64,000 nucleotides of DNA. Source: an uncultured Alloprevotella sp. (GTDB taxonomy: Bacteria > Bacteroidota > Bacteroidia > Bacteroidales > Bacteroidaceae). The notes under the pieces are model-generated. The model saw only the letters and a list, made by a program, of their open reading frames with translations. It did no database searches and was not told the origin of the DNA. Position numbers and translations under genes: made by a program. This document shows positions 32,952 to 42,600 of the stretch, piece by piece. The stretch is taken from NCBI GenBank assembly GCA_944322095.1, contig CALUNU010000002.1:62001-126000 (forward strand). The letters run 5' to 3'. Every line of letters begins with the position of its first letter. The stretch's first letter is position 1.

Positions 32952-34595
32952 TCAGCAGCCTCCCGTGCAACGGGGTTTGATTTGCTGGAAAAAGTCGTTG
33001 CCTTTGTCGTCCACGAGGATAAAGGCGGGGAAGTCCTCCACGCGTATCTTCCATACGGCTTCCATGCCCAGCTCGGGAAATTCCACGCACTCGATGCTCT
33101 TGATGTTGTTCTGCGAAAGGATGGCGGCAGGGCCTCCAATGGAGCCCAGGTAGAAGCCTCCGTGCTTTTTGCAGGCGTCGGTCACGGCCTGTGTGCGGTT
33201 GCCCTTAGCAATCATGACGAGCGAGCCGCCGTGGCTCTGGAAAAGGTCGACGTAGGGGTCCATGCGGTTGGCCGTGGTGGGGCCCATCGAGCCGCAGGGC
33301 ATGCCCTTGGGCGTTTTGGCGGGGCCGGCGTAGAGCACGGGGTGGTCCTTGATGTAGGCGGGCAGGTCTTCGCCGCGGTCGAGGCGCTCTTTGAGGCGGG
33401 CATGGGCGATGTCGCGAGCCACGATGATGGTGCCGTTGAGCGAGAGGCGCGTGGCTACGGGGTAGCGGCTGAGGATTTTGCACACTTCGCTCATGGGCTG
33501 GTCCAGGTCGATGCGCACGGCGTCGCCCTCGCCGGCCTGGCGCAGCTCTTCGGGGATGAGCGAGCCGGGATTGTCGTCCATTTTTTCTATCCAGATGCCG
33601 TCGCGGTTGATTTTGCACTTGATGTTGCGGTCGGCCGAGCAGCTTACGCCCAGGCCCACGGGGCAGCTGGCGCCGTGGCGTGGCAGGCGCACCACGCGCA
33701 CGTCGTGGGCAAAGTATTTGCCGCCAAACTGTGCGCCCAGGCCGATGCGGTGGGCTTCGTCGAGCAGGCGCTCTTCGAGCTCCACGTCGCGGAAAGCGCG
33801 GCCCGTCTCGTCGCCCGTCGTGGGCAGCGAGTCGTAATAGTGGGTCGAGGCGAGCTTGACGGTGAGCAGGTTCTTTTCGGCCGACGTTCCGCCGATGACA
33901 AAGGCGATGTGGTAGGGCGGGCAGGCGGCCGTGCCCAGCGTTTTCATCTTTCCCACGAGGAAGGGCACGAGCGTCTCGGGGTTGAGGATGGCTTTCGTCT
34001 CTTGGTAGAGGTAGGTTTTGTTGGCCGATCCGCCGCCCTTTGTGACGCAAAGGAAGCGATATTCCATGCCTTCGGTGGCTTCCAGGTCGATTTGCGCGGG
34101 CAGGTTGCAGCGCGTGTTCACTTCGTCGTACATCGTGAGCGGAGCGTTCTGCGAGTAGCGCAGGTTTTCCTCGGTATAGGTCTTATAGACGCCGCGGGCG
34201 ATGGCTTCCTCGTCGTCGAAGCCCGTCCACACCTGCTGTCCTTTCTCGCCGTGGACGATGGCCGTGCCTGTGTCCTGGCAGAGGGGGAGCTGCCCCTTGG
34301 CGGCCACCTCGGCGTTGCGCAGGAACGTCAGCGCCACGTACTTGTCGTTGTCGCTGGCCTCGGGGTCGGAGAGGATCTTGGCCACCTGCTCGTTGTGGCT
34401 GCGGCGCAGCAGGAACGATACGTCGCGGAAGGCCTGGTTGATCATGCGCGTGAGGCCTTCGGCCTCTACTTTCAGGACGGGGTGTCCTTCAAACTCGCTC
34501 ACCGAGACGTAGTCCTTCGTCAGGAGGTAGTATTCAGTCTCGTCTTTCCCCAGTTGGAACATGGGGGCATACTTGAATTCGGGTGTCTGTGCCAT
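32952..34595 (-). CDS. fum: Class I (iron-sulfur) fumarate hydratase
   Basis: A 547-aa enzyme interconverting fumarate and malate. It carries the N-terminal and C-terminal class I domains in one chain: '[19 protein letters not shown]' with the first cluster Cys (about 105), '[14 protein letters not shown]', '[17 protein letters not shown]' (second Cys), '[20 protein letters not shown]' (third Cys region), '[20 protein letters not shown]' and '[21 protein letters not shown]'. The three cysteines bind a [4Fe-4S] cluster. In anaerobic Bacteroidales it serves the reductive succinate branch. It lies 49 nt after asd on the same strand, so cotranscription is likely. Confidence 0.96.
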   Translation of the reverse strand: MAQTPEFKYAPMFQLGKDETEYYLLTKDYVSVSEFEGHPVLKVEAEGLTRMINQAFRDVSFLLRRSHNEQVAKILSDPEASDNDKYVALTFLRNAEVAAKGQLPLCQDTGTAIVHGEKGQQVWTGFDDEEAIARGVYKTYTEENLRYSQNAPLTMYDEVNTRCNLPAQIDLEATEGMEYRFLCVTKGGGSANKTYLYQETKAILNPETLVPFLVGKMKTLGTAACPPYHIAFVIGGTSAEKNLLTVKLASTHYYDSLPTTGDETGRAFRDVELEERLLDEAHRIGLGAQFGGKYFAHDVRVVRLPRHGASCPVGLGVSCSADRNIKCKINRDGIWIEKMDDNPGSLIPEELRQAGEGDAVRIDLDQPMSEVCKILSRYPVATRLSLNGTIIVARDIAHARLKERLDRGEDLPAYIKDHPVLYAGPAKTPKGMPCGSMGPTTANRMDPYVDLFQSHGGSLVMIAKGNRTQAVTDACKKHGGFYLGSIGGPAAILSQNNIKSIECVEFPELGMEAVWKIRVEDFPAFILVDDKGNDFFQQIKPRCTGGC

Positions 34596-34644
34596 TGTTA
34601 TGTCTGTGTGTCGGTAGTTGTTGTCGGGAGGCCGGCGGGATACG

Positions 34645-35655
34645 TCAGCAGATGTCGCCGCAGCGCACCAGATACTCGGCTATCTGCACGGCGTTGAGGG
34701 CGGCGCCTTTGCGTATCTGGTCGCTCACGAGCCAGAAGGTCAGTCCGTTCGGGTTGGCCAGGTCTTTGCGGATGCGGCCCACGTAGACGGGGTCTTTGCC
34801 CGAGAGGAAGAGGGGCATGGGATACTCCTTGGCGGCCGGGTTGTCCATGAGCACGAGGCCCTCGCCCCCGGCGATGGCGCGGCGGGCCTCCTCGACGCTC
34901 ACGGGGCGCTCCGTTTCGAGCCAGATGCTCTCCGAGTGGGAGCGCAGCGAGGGCACGCGCACGCAAGTGGCGCTCACGGCCACGTCGCTGTGCATGATTT
35001 TCCGCGTTTCGTTGTACATTTTCATCTCCTCCTTGGTGTAGTCGTTTTCCTGGAAGACGTCGATCTGCGGAATGACGTTGAAGGCGAGCTGATAGGGGAA
35101 CTTCTCGACCGTGACGGGCTCGCCGGCAAGCACCTGGCGGTACTGCTCGCAGAGCTCGTCCATGGCTGCGGCGCCGGCCCCGCTGGCAGCCTGGTAGGAG
35201 GCCACGTGGATGCGCCGTATGTGGCTCAGCTGCTCGATGGCCTGCAAGGCCACGACCATCATGATGGTGGTGCAGTTGGGGTTGGCAATGATGCCGCGCG
35301 GGCGGCTCAGGGCGTCGGCCGCGTTGCATTCGGGCACGACGAGGGGCACGTCGGGATCCATGCGGAAAGCGCTCGAATTGTCGATCATCACGGCGCCGTG
35401 CTTTGTGATGTCGGCGGCATACTCTTTCGAAACGCCCGCGCCGGCCGAGGTAAAGGCGATGTCGACGCCGCGGAAGTCGTCGCCATGTTGCAGGAGCCGC
35501 ACGCCGACGGGCTTCCCGCGGAAGTCGTACGTACGGCCCGCGCTGCGTGCGGAGCCGAAAAGGAGGAGTTCGTCGATGGGGAAGTCGCGCTCGGCAAGGA
35601 CGCGGAGAAATTCTTGGCCGACGGCGCCGCTGGCGCCCACGATTGCTACTTTCAT
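34645..35655 (-). CDS. asd: Aspartate-semialdehyde dehydrogenase
   Basis: A 336-aa NADPH-dependent enzyme reducing L-aspartyl phosphate to the semialdehyde for Lys, Met, Thr and diaminopimelate synthesis. Features: Rossmann '[20 protein letters not shown]', '[12 protein letters not shown]', '[17 protein letters not shown]', '[20 protein letters not shown]', catalytic Cys128 in '[16 protein letters not shown]', and '[15 protein letters not shown]'. The start at 35655 is fixed by the Rossmann strand. It follows a good promoter and a copy of the iteron element. Fumarase is downstream. Confidence 0.96.
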   Translation of the reverse strand: MKVAIVGASGAVGQEFLRVLAERDFPIDELLLFGSARSAGRTYDFRGKPVGVRLLQHGDDFRGVDIAFTSAGAGVSKEYAADITKHGAVMIDNSSAFRMDPDVPLVVPECNAADALSRPRGIIANPNCTTIMMVVALQAIEQLSHIRRIHVASYQAASGAGAAAMDELCEQYRQVLAGEPVTVEKFPYQLAFNVIPQIDVFQENDYTKEEMKMYNETRKIMHSDVAVSATCVRVPSLRSHSESIWLETERPVSVEEARRAIAGGEGLVLMDNPAAKEYPMPLFLSGKDPVYVGRIRKDLANPNGLTFWLVSDQIRKGAALNAVQIAEYLVRCGDIC

Positions 35656-35694
35656 GCTGTGTGGATTTGCTGTTGTGATGCTTAGAACGTGAGG

Positions 35695-35726
35695 CAAAGT
35701 TACGCGAAGCCTGCCAAACGAGCAAA
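35695..35726 (-). promoter_or_regulatory. Promoter of asd-fum
   Basis: Minus-strand TTTG (35726-35723), a 20-nt spacer and TAACTTTG (35702-35695), 39 nt before the asd ATG. Confidence 0.75.
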
Positions 35727-35800
35727 GAGAACGTCGCTTTTTTGCGCCGTGTCGCTCCCCGGGCCGTTCCGACGGGCGTTTCCGTTCTTCGCGGCCGGCC

Positions 35801-36145
35801 CTTGTGCGCCATTTGGCAAAGCGTTAAAGCGGACAGGCGCGTCCGTGCGCCTTTCAGGGAGATTTCGGCCTTGCGGCGGGCGCGGAGCGTGCATCCGTGG
35901 GATGGATTTTCCGAAACATCCCGTGGAACGGCCGTTCCGTCCCGTGGATTTTTCCATCCAAGGCCACTTTCCGAAGGAAAAATCAGCCCGTTTTGCGCCA
36001 TATAGTGGCAAAAAAGGCCCTCGCCGCGGCTTTTGCGGGAGGGCCTTCGGGGCAGGAGCCTCATAATCAAGTCATTCTGATTTTCGCTCATTTCCGTGGG
36101 CGGAGCAGGCGCGCGGAAATAACGCATTCTCCGTGTTAAAAAAAC
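35801..36145 (-). repeat. Dispersed intergenic element, copy R2, with 21-bp iterons at 35896-35958
   Basis: Same ordered parts as the copies at 29568-29992 and 43531-43965. These are a TTGTGCGCCATTTGGCAAAG box (35802-35821) and 21-bp units starting at 35896 (half-inverted), 35917 (CATCCCGTGGA) and 35938 (CGTCCCGTGGA). Next is a GCCATATAGTGGCAAAAAA palindrome near 35998, then a ..CGCGCGGAAATAACGCATTCTCCGTG block near 36111-36137. A GC-rich hairpin (AAGGCCCTC..GAGGGCCTT) occupies about 36013-36050 and is absent from the other copies. In asd orientation the unit reads TCCACGGGATG/TCCACGGGACG. Confidence 0.8.
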
Positions 36146-36189
36146 AGCTCCGCCATGCGTCCTGTATACCTCTGGGGTGCTGTGCGGCA

Positions 36190-36800
36190 GCTGGCCTCGC
36201 CATGAGCGTGTCCCGGCGGGTATCCGCGCGGCAGCCGGCCCCATGGGGCCGCACTATTCTATAGCCGCGGGTGAGCCGCAGGCGAACCCGCGGAAGAGCA
36301 CATCCCCGCAATTCGGCCCCAAGGGGGTCGAACATCCGCGTACCCGCACGTGACCAGGCATCACCCGCCGCTGTTCGCCCCCTGCGGGGACGTCTTTTGG
36401 GGAAGGCGGGCGGTTTCCGTGGGTTCGCAGTGCTCACGCGGTTATAGAGTAGTTCGACCGCTTCGCGGCCGCAGCCTCGCTGGCCGGTCTGCGGTTTCGC
36501 TGACATCCCCTCACTTCTGCCGTCGCACCGTGCCGGCCGTGATCAGGCATCACCCGTCGCCGTTCGCCCCCTGCGGGGACGTGCTTCTGATGAGGCGGAG
36601 ACTTTCCGCGGGCGCGCTCCGCTTACCCGCGGTTATAGAGTAGTTCGACCGCTTCGCGGCCGCAGCCTCGCTGACATATCTGCGGTTTCGCTGACATCCC
36701 CTCACTCCTGCCGTCGCACCGTGCCGGCCGTGATCAGGCATCACCCGGCGCCGCTCGCCCCCTGCGGGGACGTACTTCTGAGCGAGGCGGGCGGGGCGCG
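36190..36800. repeat. REP-like intergenic repeat block, 191-bp period
   Basis: The segment GTTATAGAGTAGTTCGACCG with its following CTTCGCGGCCGCAGCCTCGCTG appears at 36441 and 36632, 191 bp apart. Each is followed by nearly identical CTGCGGTTTCGCTGACATCC, CTGCCGTCGCACCGTGCCGG and GATCAGGCATCACCCG stretches and by a GCCCCCTGCGGGGACGT hairpin. A related inverted piece lies at 36249-36290. Short perfect hairpins (CGACCGCTTCGCGGCCG; CCCCTGCGGGG) and CCGCGGGT..ACCCGCGG stems recur. The same vocabulary recurs at 49600-50370. No gene is supportable here. Confidence 0.8.
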
Positions 36801-36941
36801 CTAAAAGTTGAGGCGTATGCCCGTCACGGCGTGGGTCAATATATAGCTTTGCGGTGTAAAGGTGTGGTGGGCCGTTGGTGCCGCTTGGCTGCTGTGTGGC
36901 CATTGATCCGCCATTGTGATGTGCCTTTGTGCGTGCTGCAT
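36801..36941 (-). pseudogene. Possible 3' remnant of an outer membrane protein gene
   Basis: On the minus strand a 46-codon frame from an ATG at 36941 ends at 36801 with ..'SYILTHAVTGIRLNF', a C-terminus ending in Phe like many Bacteroidota beta-barrel proteins. Nothing upstream extends the homology, and the frame runs into repeat sequence. This may be chance. Confidence 0.2.
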
Positions 36942-36944
36942 ATT

Positions 36945-37091
36945 GGCTGCGGCTCGGTAGAGGAAAGAAAAACTGCGTTTCTCTTTCCTCTACACTCGCC
37001 TTGCACGTTTTTTCGCTTCGCGCCAGTCAGGCTGCGGCTCGGGTAAGAAAAGAAAAACTGCGTTTCTCTTTCCTTTACACCCGCCTTGCAC
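36945..37091 (+). repeat. Tandem ~85-bp repeat with hairpins upstream of the DUF3316 gene
   Basis: Units begin with GGCTGCGGCTCGG at 36945 and 37030. Each contains GAAAGAAAAACTGCGTTTCTCTTTC, a hairpin-forming stretch, followed by CCTCTACACTCGCCTTGCAC or CCTTTACACCCGCCTTGCAC. A -7 box TAACTTTG follows at 37092-37099. The period is close to that of the 84-bp promoter repeat at 2959, though the sequences are only loosely alike. Confidence 0.7.
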
Positions 37092-37099
37092 TAACTTTG
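37092..37099 (+). promoter_or_regulatory. -7 box of the DUF3316 / S41 peptidase pair
   Basis: TAACTTTG, 25 nt before the ATG at 37125. Confidence 0.55.
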
Positions 37100-37124
37100 T
37101 CATCGGAAATCAAGAGGTTGACAC

Positions 37125-37937
37125 ATGGTTTTTTTCTCTTTCCGTCGCATTGCATTGTGTGGAGCGCTGCTGCCCTGCCTGCTGTGGGCGCAGTTGCCCG
37201 AGCGGGGCGTGGTGCGTCATGCCACGTGGGCGGCCGTGGGGCGGGCGCGCGTGCTCGATACGTATCTTTCGCCGCAGGAATATGCCGGGCCGTCGTTCGG
37301 ACTGGTGCATTTCACCGACCGCAGGGCGCGTTGGGGCCGCGGGCGCGTCAGTGTGCAGGGGCTCTATACGGGCCATGTGGCCTGCCTCGGCACGTCGTCG
37401 GTCGACGGCCGCGAGTGGGAGGCGCTGCTCTCGGGGGCGGTGGCTTGGCACTACAACTGGTTCCTGGCGCGCGGCCTGCGCCTGGGCGTGGGCCCCATGG
37501 CGGAGCTGGCCACGGGCGTCACGTATAACGCGCGCAACGGCAACAACCCGGCGCAGGGGCGCCTCGACGCTGCCGTGGGCCTTTCGGCCGTGGCCGGCTG
37601 GCGCTTCAGGCTGTGGCGACGGCCATTCTCGTGCCTGCTGCGCGCCGACGTTCCGCTGGTGGGCGCCATGTTCACGCCCGCCTACGGACAGTCGTACTAC
37701 GAAATCTTCACCCTCGGCCACTACGACCGCAACGTGCGGGCCACGCATCCCTTCAACGCCCCCTCGGCGCGCCTGCTGGCCGCGCTGCGCATCCCCGTGG
37801 CGGGCGCCACGCTCAGCCTGGGCTATCTGGGCGACGTGCGCCAGGCCGACGTGGCTCACCTGAAACGTCATTTGTGGAACCACCAATTCATGATAGGCTA
37901 TGAACGTACGCTCCGTCTTCTCCGTCCGCGCCGTTGA
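37125..37937 (+). CDS. DUF3316 domain-containing protein
   Basis: A 270-aa protein with a signal peptide (LCGALLPCLLWAQLPERG). Family features: 'TYLSPQEYAGPSFGLVHFTDRRARWG', 'GWRFRLWRRPFSCLLRADVPLVGAMFTPAYGQSYYEIFTLGHYDRNVRATHPFNAPS', which is the long conserved 'P..G..F.P.YGQSYYEIF' block of DUF3316, and C-terminal beta strands. It is probably a periplasmic or outer membrane barrel-like protein; function unknown. It overlaps the S41 peptidase gene by 38 nt, so the two are coupled. Confidence 0.88.
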   Translation: MVFFSFRRIALCGALLPCLLWAQLPERGVVRHATWAAVGRARVLDTYLSPQEYAGPSFGLVHFTDRRARWGRGRVSVQGLYTGHVACLGTSSVDGREWEALLSGAVAWHYNWFLARGLRLGVGPMAELATGVTYNARNGNNPAQGRLDAAVGLSAVAGWRFRLWRRPFSCLLRADVPLVGAMFTPAYGQSYYEIFTLGHYDRNVRATHPFNAPSARLLAALRIPVAGATLSLGYLGDVRQADVAHLKRHLWNHQFMIGYERTLRLLRPRR

Positions 37938-38970
37938 GCGCTTGCTGGCCGCTCTCGTGCTGCTCTTCGTGCCGGCGGCCTGCGTCACCGAGGATGTTCC
38001 GCCCGACACGTGCCGCGGCAATTTCGACGCCCTGTGGCAGACGCTCGACGAGCATTATTGTTTTTTCAGCTACAAGGCCGCCGAGTATGGGCTCGACTGG
38101 CAGGAGGTGCGCGCCCGCTACCTGCCGGCCATTTCCGAGGGCATGACGCGCGCGCAGCTCTTCGAGGTGCTCGCGGCCATGACCTACGAGCTGCGCGACG
38201 GCCATGTCAACCTCTATGCCGCCCACGACGTGGCGCGCTACGGACGTTGGTTCGACGATTATCCCATGAACTATTCCGACTCGCTCGAACGCAAATACCT
38301 GGGGCGGGCCGACGAGTACAGCCAGGCGGCCGGCCTTTCTTACCGCGTGCTCGACGATAACGTGGGCTATGTGCGCTGTGTGTCGTTCTCGTCGGGTTTC
38401 GGCGAGGGCAACCTCGCGCAGGTCATGGCCGACCTGGCCCTGTGCGACGGGCTCATCGTCGACGTGCGCAGCAACGGCGGGGGCCAGCTCACGTATGCCG
38501 CACGTCTGGCTTCTGCATTCATCGACGAACGCACTTTGGGCGGCTACATGAGTCATAAGACGGGGTCCGGTCATGCCGACCTCTCGACGCCCGAGCCCGT
38601 GTGGCTCGACCCTTTCGCAGGGCTGCGGTGGCAGAAGCCCGTGGCCGTGCTTACCAACCGACGCACGTACAGCGCGGCCAACACCTTCGTCATGTACATG
38701 AAGGGGCTGCCCGGCGTCACCATCGTGGGCGACCGCACGGGCGGCGGAGCAGGGATGCCCTTCAACACGGAGCTCCCCTCGGGGTGGCTCGTGCGCTTCT
38801 CGGCCTGTCCGATGTACGACCGCGACGGGCAGATAACGGAAATGGGCATAGACCCCGACGTGAAGGTGGACATCACCTCCGAGGACTATGCCCGTAGCGT
38901 GGATACCATCATCGAGACGGCGCGGCGCCTGCTGCGCGAGCGGGCGGCCGGCGGCGTCAGTGGCTCGTGA
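37900..38970 (+). CDS. S41 family peptidase lipoprotein
   Basis: A 356-aa lipoprotein (lipobox 'LLFVPAACVTED'). An N-terminal helical region ('NFDALWQTLDEHYCFF', as in Tricorn-core-like S41 proteins) is followed by the catalytic core: 'VGYVRCVSFSSGF', 'DGLIVDVRSNGGGQLTYAARLA' and nucleophile 'LTNRRTYSAANTFVMYMK' with Ser about 258, then 'VGDRTGGGAGMPFNTELPSGW'. No PDZ domain is evident between the parts. It is envelope-located and presumably processes or degrades C-termini of envelope proteins. It runs 14 nt into the convergent marC-family gene. Confidence 0.9.
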   Translation: MNVRSVFSVRAVERLLAALVLLFVPAACVTEDVPPDTCRGNFDALWQTLDEHYCFFSYKAAEYGLDWQEVRARYLPAISEGMTRAQLFEVLAAMTYELRDGHVNLYAAHDVARYGRWFDDYPMNYSDSLERKYLGRADEYSQAAGLSYRVLDDNVGYVRCVSFSSGFGEGNLAQVMADLALCDGLIVDVRSNGGGQLTYAARLASAFIDERTLGGYMSHKTGSGHADLSTPEPVWLDPFAGLRWQKPVAVLTNRRTYSAANTFVMYMKGLPGVTIVGDRTGGGAGMPFNTELPSGWLVRFSACPMYDRDGQITEMGIDPDVKVDITSEDYARSVDTIIETARRLLRERAAGGVSGS

Positions 38971-39565
38971 TGTGCTCGATGAGGGGCACGATGTTGCCCG
39001 TGAAGAGGCGCACGGAGATGGCCATCAGGATGATGCCGAAAAACTTGCGCAGCAGGTAGATCGTGCCCGGCCCTATCCATTTTTCCACCTTGTCGGTGGC
39101 TTTCAGCACGAAATAGACGAACAGCATGTTGAGCAGCAGCGCGATGATGATGTTCACTTGCGCAAACTCGGCCCGCAGCGATATGAGCGTCGTGAAGGAG
39201 CCTGCGCCGGCCAGGAGGGGAAACACTACGGGGATGAGCGTGGCTTCCTTGATGGGGCCGTTGTATTTGAAAATGGTCACGTCGAGCAGCATTTCCAGCG
39301 CCATGAGAAAAATGACGAGCGCGCCCGCCACGGCGAACGATTCGACGTCGACGTGAAACAGGCGCAGCAGCGCGTCGCCCATGAAGAAGAAAAGCAGCAG
39401 CAGCGCTGTGGCGATGGTGGTGGCCTGGAGGGCGTTGATGGGACGGCCTTTGGCTTTCTGATCCAGGAAGAGGGGCGTGCTGCCCAGCACGTCGATGACG
39501 GCAAACAGCACGATGAAGGCACTGGCTATCTGTTGGAAATCGAGACGGGAAAAGATATAATGCAT
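38957..39565 (-). CDS. MarC family integral membrane protein
   Basis: A 202-aa protein with six hydrophobic helices. MarC/UPF0056 features: 'SAFIVLFAVIDVLGSTPLFL', 'GDALLRLFHVDVESFAVAGALVIFLMALEML', 'ATLIPVVFPLLAGAGSFTTLISLR' (the conserved P.A.PLLAGPG motif, here with A) and 'YLLRKFFGIILMAISVRLFTGNI'. Proposed transporters of unknown substrate. The 3' end overlaps that of the S41 gene. Upstream lies the shared terminator with purL. Confidence 0.9.
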   Translation of the reverse strand: MHYIFSRLDFQQIASAFIVLFAVIDVLGSTPLFLDQKAKGRPINALQATTIATALLLLFFFMGDALLRLFHVDVESFAVAGALVIFLMALEMLLDVTIFKYNGPIKEATLIPVVFPLLAGAGSFTTLISLRAEFAQVNIIIALLLNMLFVYFVLKATDKVEKWIGPGTIYLLRKFFGIILMAISVRLFTGNIVPLIEHITSH

Positions 39566-39599
39566 AAGCGAAGGGATGTTTTAATGGTTTGATATGTGA

Positions 39600-39633
39600 A
39601 AAGGCCGTGAGCAGTGGGTGTGCTCACGGCCTT
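39600..39633. terminator. Hairpin terminator after purL
   Basis: AAGGCCGTGAGCA and TGTGCTCACGGCCTT arms with a short loop, just after the purL stop codon. Confidence 0.82.
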
Positions 39634-39646
39634 GTTTGTTGTTTCG

Positions 39647-42600
39647 TCACCGGTTGGTGTGTTTCTCCACCCATTTGCGGGCGTTTACGAAGGCTGCGAG
39701 CCATGGCGTGGCGTCGTCGTCGCGGTAATCTGCCGGGTAGTAGGCGTTCTGCCATGGCAGGAAGGCACGTTCCAGGTGGGGCATCATGGCCAGGTGGCGT
39801 CCGTCGGGCGAGCATATGCCGGCCACGTCATAGTCGGAGCCGTTGGGGTTGCCGGGATAGCCGTGGTGGGCATATTTCAGCACGATGTTGTAGCGGTCCT
39901 CGGGCAGGGGGAGCGAGAACTTTCCCTCGCCGTGGGCCACCCATATGCCCAGCTCGTCGCCGCTCAGCCCCTTCAGCATGACGCTGTTGTTTTTGGGCAC
40001 GACTACGCTGACAAAGGCGCTTTCAAACTTATGGCTGTCGTTGTGCAGCATGCGGGTGCGCTTTTCGTGGTCGGGGTTGATGAGGTTCAGCTCGACCATG
40101 AGCTGGCACCCGTTGCATACGCCAAGCGACAGCGTGTCCTTGCGTGCGTAATAGCGGTCGAGGGCTTCCTTGGCCTTGGGGTTGTAGAGGAAGGCGCCCG
40201 CCCAGCCTTTGGCCGAGCCCAGCACGTCCGAGTTGGAGAAGCCGCCGCAGAAGACGATCATGTTCACGTCGTCCAGCGTTTCGCGGCCCGTGACGAGGTC
40301 GGTCATCATCACGTCCTTCACGTCGAAGCCGGCCAGGTAGAGGGCATAGGCCATCTCGCGTTCGCCGTTCGTGCCCTTTTCGCGTATGATGGCGGCGCGT
40401 ATGCCCGACGGCGTGCGGCGGTCGGGGTCGGCCCCTAGGGCTGCAAAGCTGTTGCCGCTCTGGCGGTGGCCCAGGTGGAAGCGCAGGGGTTGCAGCTTGT
40501 AGTGGTCGCGGCGCGCCTCGGCGCAGCCGTTCATGCTCTGCTTCGTGTCGAGCAGGTACGACGTGCGGAACCACACGTCGCGCAGGGCGTCGATGTCGAG
40601 CGTGTGGGCCTCTCCGTCCTTTTCTATGCGGATGCGCCGTTCGCGGGCGGGCGTTCCCAGGTTGACGTACGACACGCCGGCCTCGGCCATGGCCTCGCGG
40701 AAGGCGCGGCGCCGGTTGTAGGGCACCTCCACCACGACGCCGGGGTTTTCGGCGAAGAGGATGCGCATGAGGTCGGTGCGCTTGAAGCCGTCCAGGCGGA
40801 TGTCGAGGCCGCCCTCGGTGTTGGCAAAGCACATTTCGAGCAGGCAGGTGACGAGGCCTCCCGCCGACACGTCGTGGCCGGCCGTGATGATGCCTTCGCG
40901 CACGAGCCGCTGCACGGCATTAAAGGCGTTGCGGAAGTAGGCAGGGCTCTTCACGTGGGGCACGTCGCTGCCCACGCAGCCCAGGCTCTGGGCCAGCGCC
41001 GAGCCGCCCAGACGCAGCTCGTCGAAGGAGAAGTCGATGTGGTAGAGGCTGGCCGACAGCTTGCCCGAGAGCACGGGGCTCACCGTCTGGCGCACGCCGG
41101 CCACCTCGCCTCCGGCCGATACGATGACCGTTCCGGGGGCTATGATTTTCTGTCCGTCGGGATATTGTTGTGTCATCGAGAGCGAGTCCTTGCCCGTGGG
41201 CACGTTGATGCCTAGTTCGCGGCAGAACTTGCTGAGCGCCTCCACGGCGGCATAGAGGCGGGCGTCCTCGCCCTTCTGCGAGCGGCAGGGCCACATCCAG
41301 TTGGCCGAGAGCGAGATGCTGTCGAGCCCGGCCGAGAAGGGGGCCCACACGATGTTGGTGAGCGCCTCGGCCACGGCCAGCTGCGAGCCTGCGGCAGGAT
41401 CGGCCAGGCCGGCCTGCGGCGCGTGGCCGATGGCCGTGGCGATGCCCGAGCGTCCGCGATAGTCGAGCGCCACGACGCCGCAGTCGCTCAGCGGCAGTTG
41501 CAGCAGTCCCTGCGTTTGCTGGCGGGCCACCTTGCCCGTCACGGATCGGTCCACCTTGTTGGTGAGCCAGTCTTTGCAGGCCACGGCTTCGAGGCTCAGC
41601 ACGCCGCGCACGTAGTCGTCCAGGCGTGCCGGGTCGGTCGACACGTTGCGGTAGGTGCGTTCCACCGTCTCGTCTGTCATGACGGTCTTGGGCGAGTGGC
41701 CGAACATCTGGGCCACGTCCAGATCGAACGGGCGCACGCCGTCGGGCTGCACGAAGGCAAAGTGGGCATCGCCCGTCGTTTCGCCCACCACATACATCGG
41801 GGCGCGCTCTCGCTCGGCGATGCGGCTCACGTGGTCGAGGTGCCGCTCGTCGATGAGCAGGCCCATGCGTTCCTGGCTCTCGTTGGCAATGATTTCCTTG
41901 GCCGAGAGCGTTTTGTCGCCGATGGGCAGGCGGCCCATGTCGACGGTTCCGCCGCACTCTTCCACGAGTTCCGACAGGCAGTTGACGTGGCCGGCCGAAC
42001 CGTGGTCGTGTATGGAGACAACGGGGTTTACGTCCTCTTCGCAGAGGGCGCGCACCAGGTTATAGGCCCGTTTCTGCATTTCGGGGTTGGCGCGCTGCAC
42101 GGCGTTGAGCTCGATGCCGCTGCTGTAGCGGCCCGTGTCGACCGACGAGACGGAGCCTCCGCCCAGGCCGATGCGGTAGTTGTCGCCGCCCACCACAACG
42201 ATTTTGTTGCCCGGCCGCGGCTCACCTTTCAGGCAGTCGCGCCGGCGGCCGTAGCCCACGCCGCCTGCCAGCATAATCACCTTGTCGTAGGCATAGCGCT
42301 CGCCGTTCTCCTCGTGCTCGAACGTGAGCACCGAGCCCGCGATGAGCGGCTGGCCAAACTTGTTGCCAAAGTCCGACGCGCCGTTCGAGGCCTTCGTCAG
42401 TATCTGGCGCGGCGTCTGGTAGAGCCACGGGCGTTCCGTCATCGACTGCTCCCAGGGCCGTCCCTCCTCCAAGCGCGGATAGGCCGTCATGTACACCGCT
42501 GTGCCGGCGATGGGCCACGAGCCCGTGCCGCCGCCCATGCGGTCGCGTATCTCTCCGCCCGTGCCCGTCGAGGCGCCGTTGAAGGGCTCCACGGTGGTGG

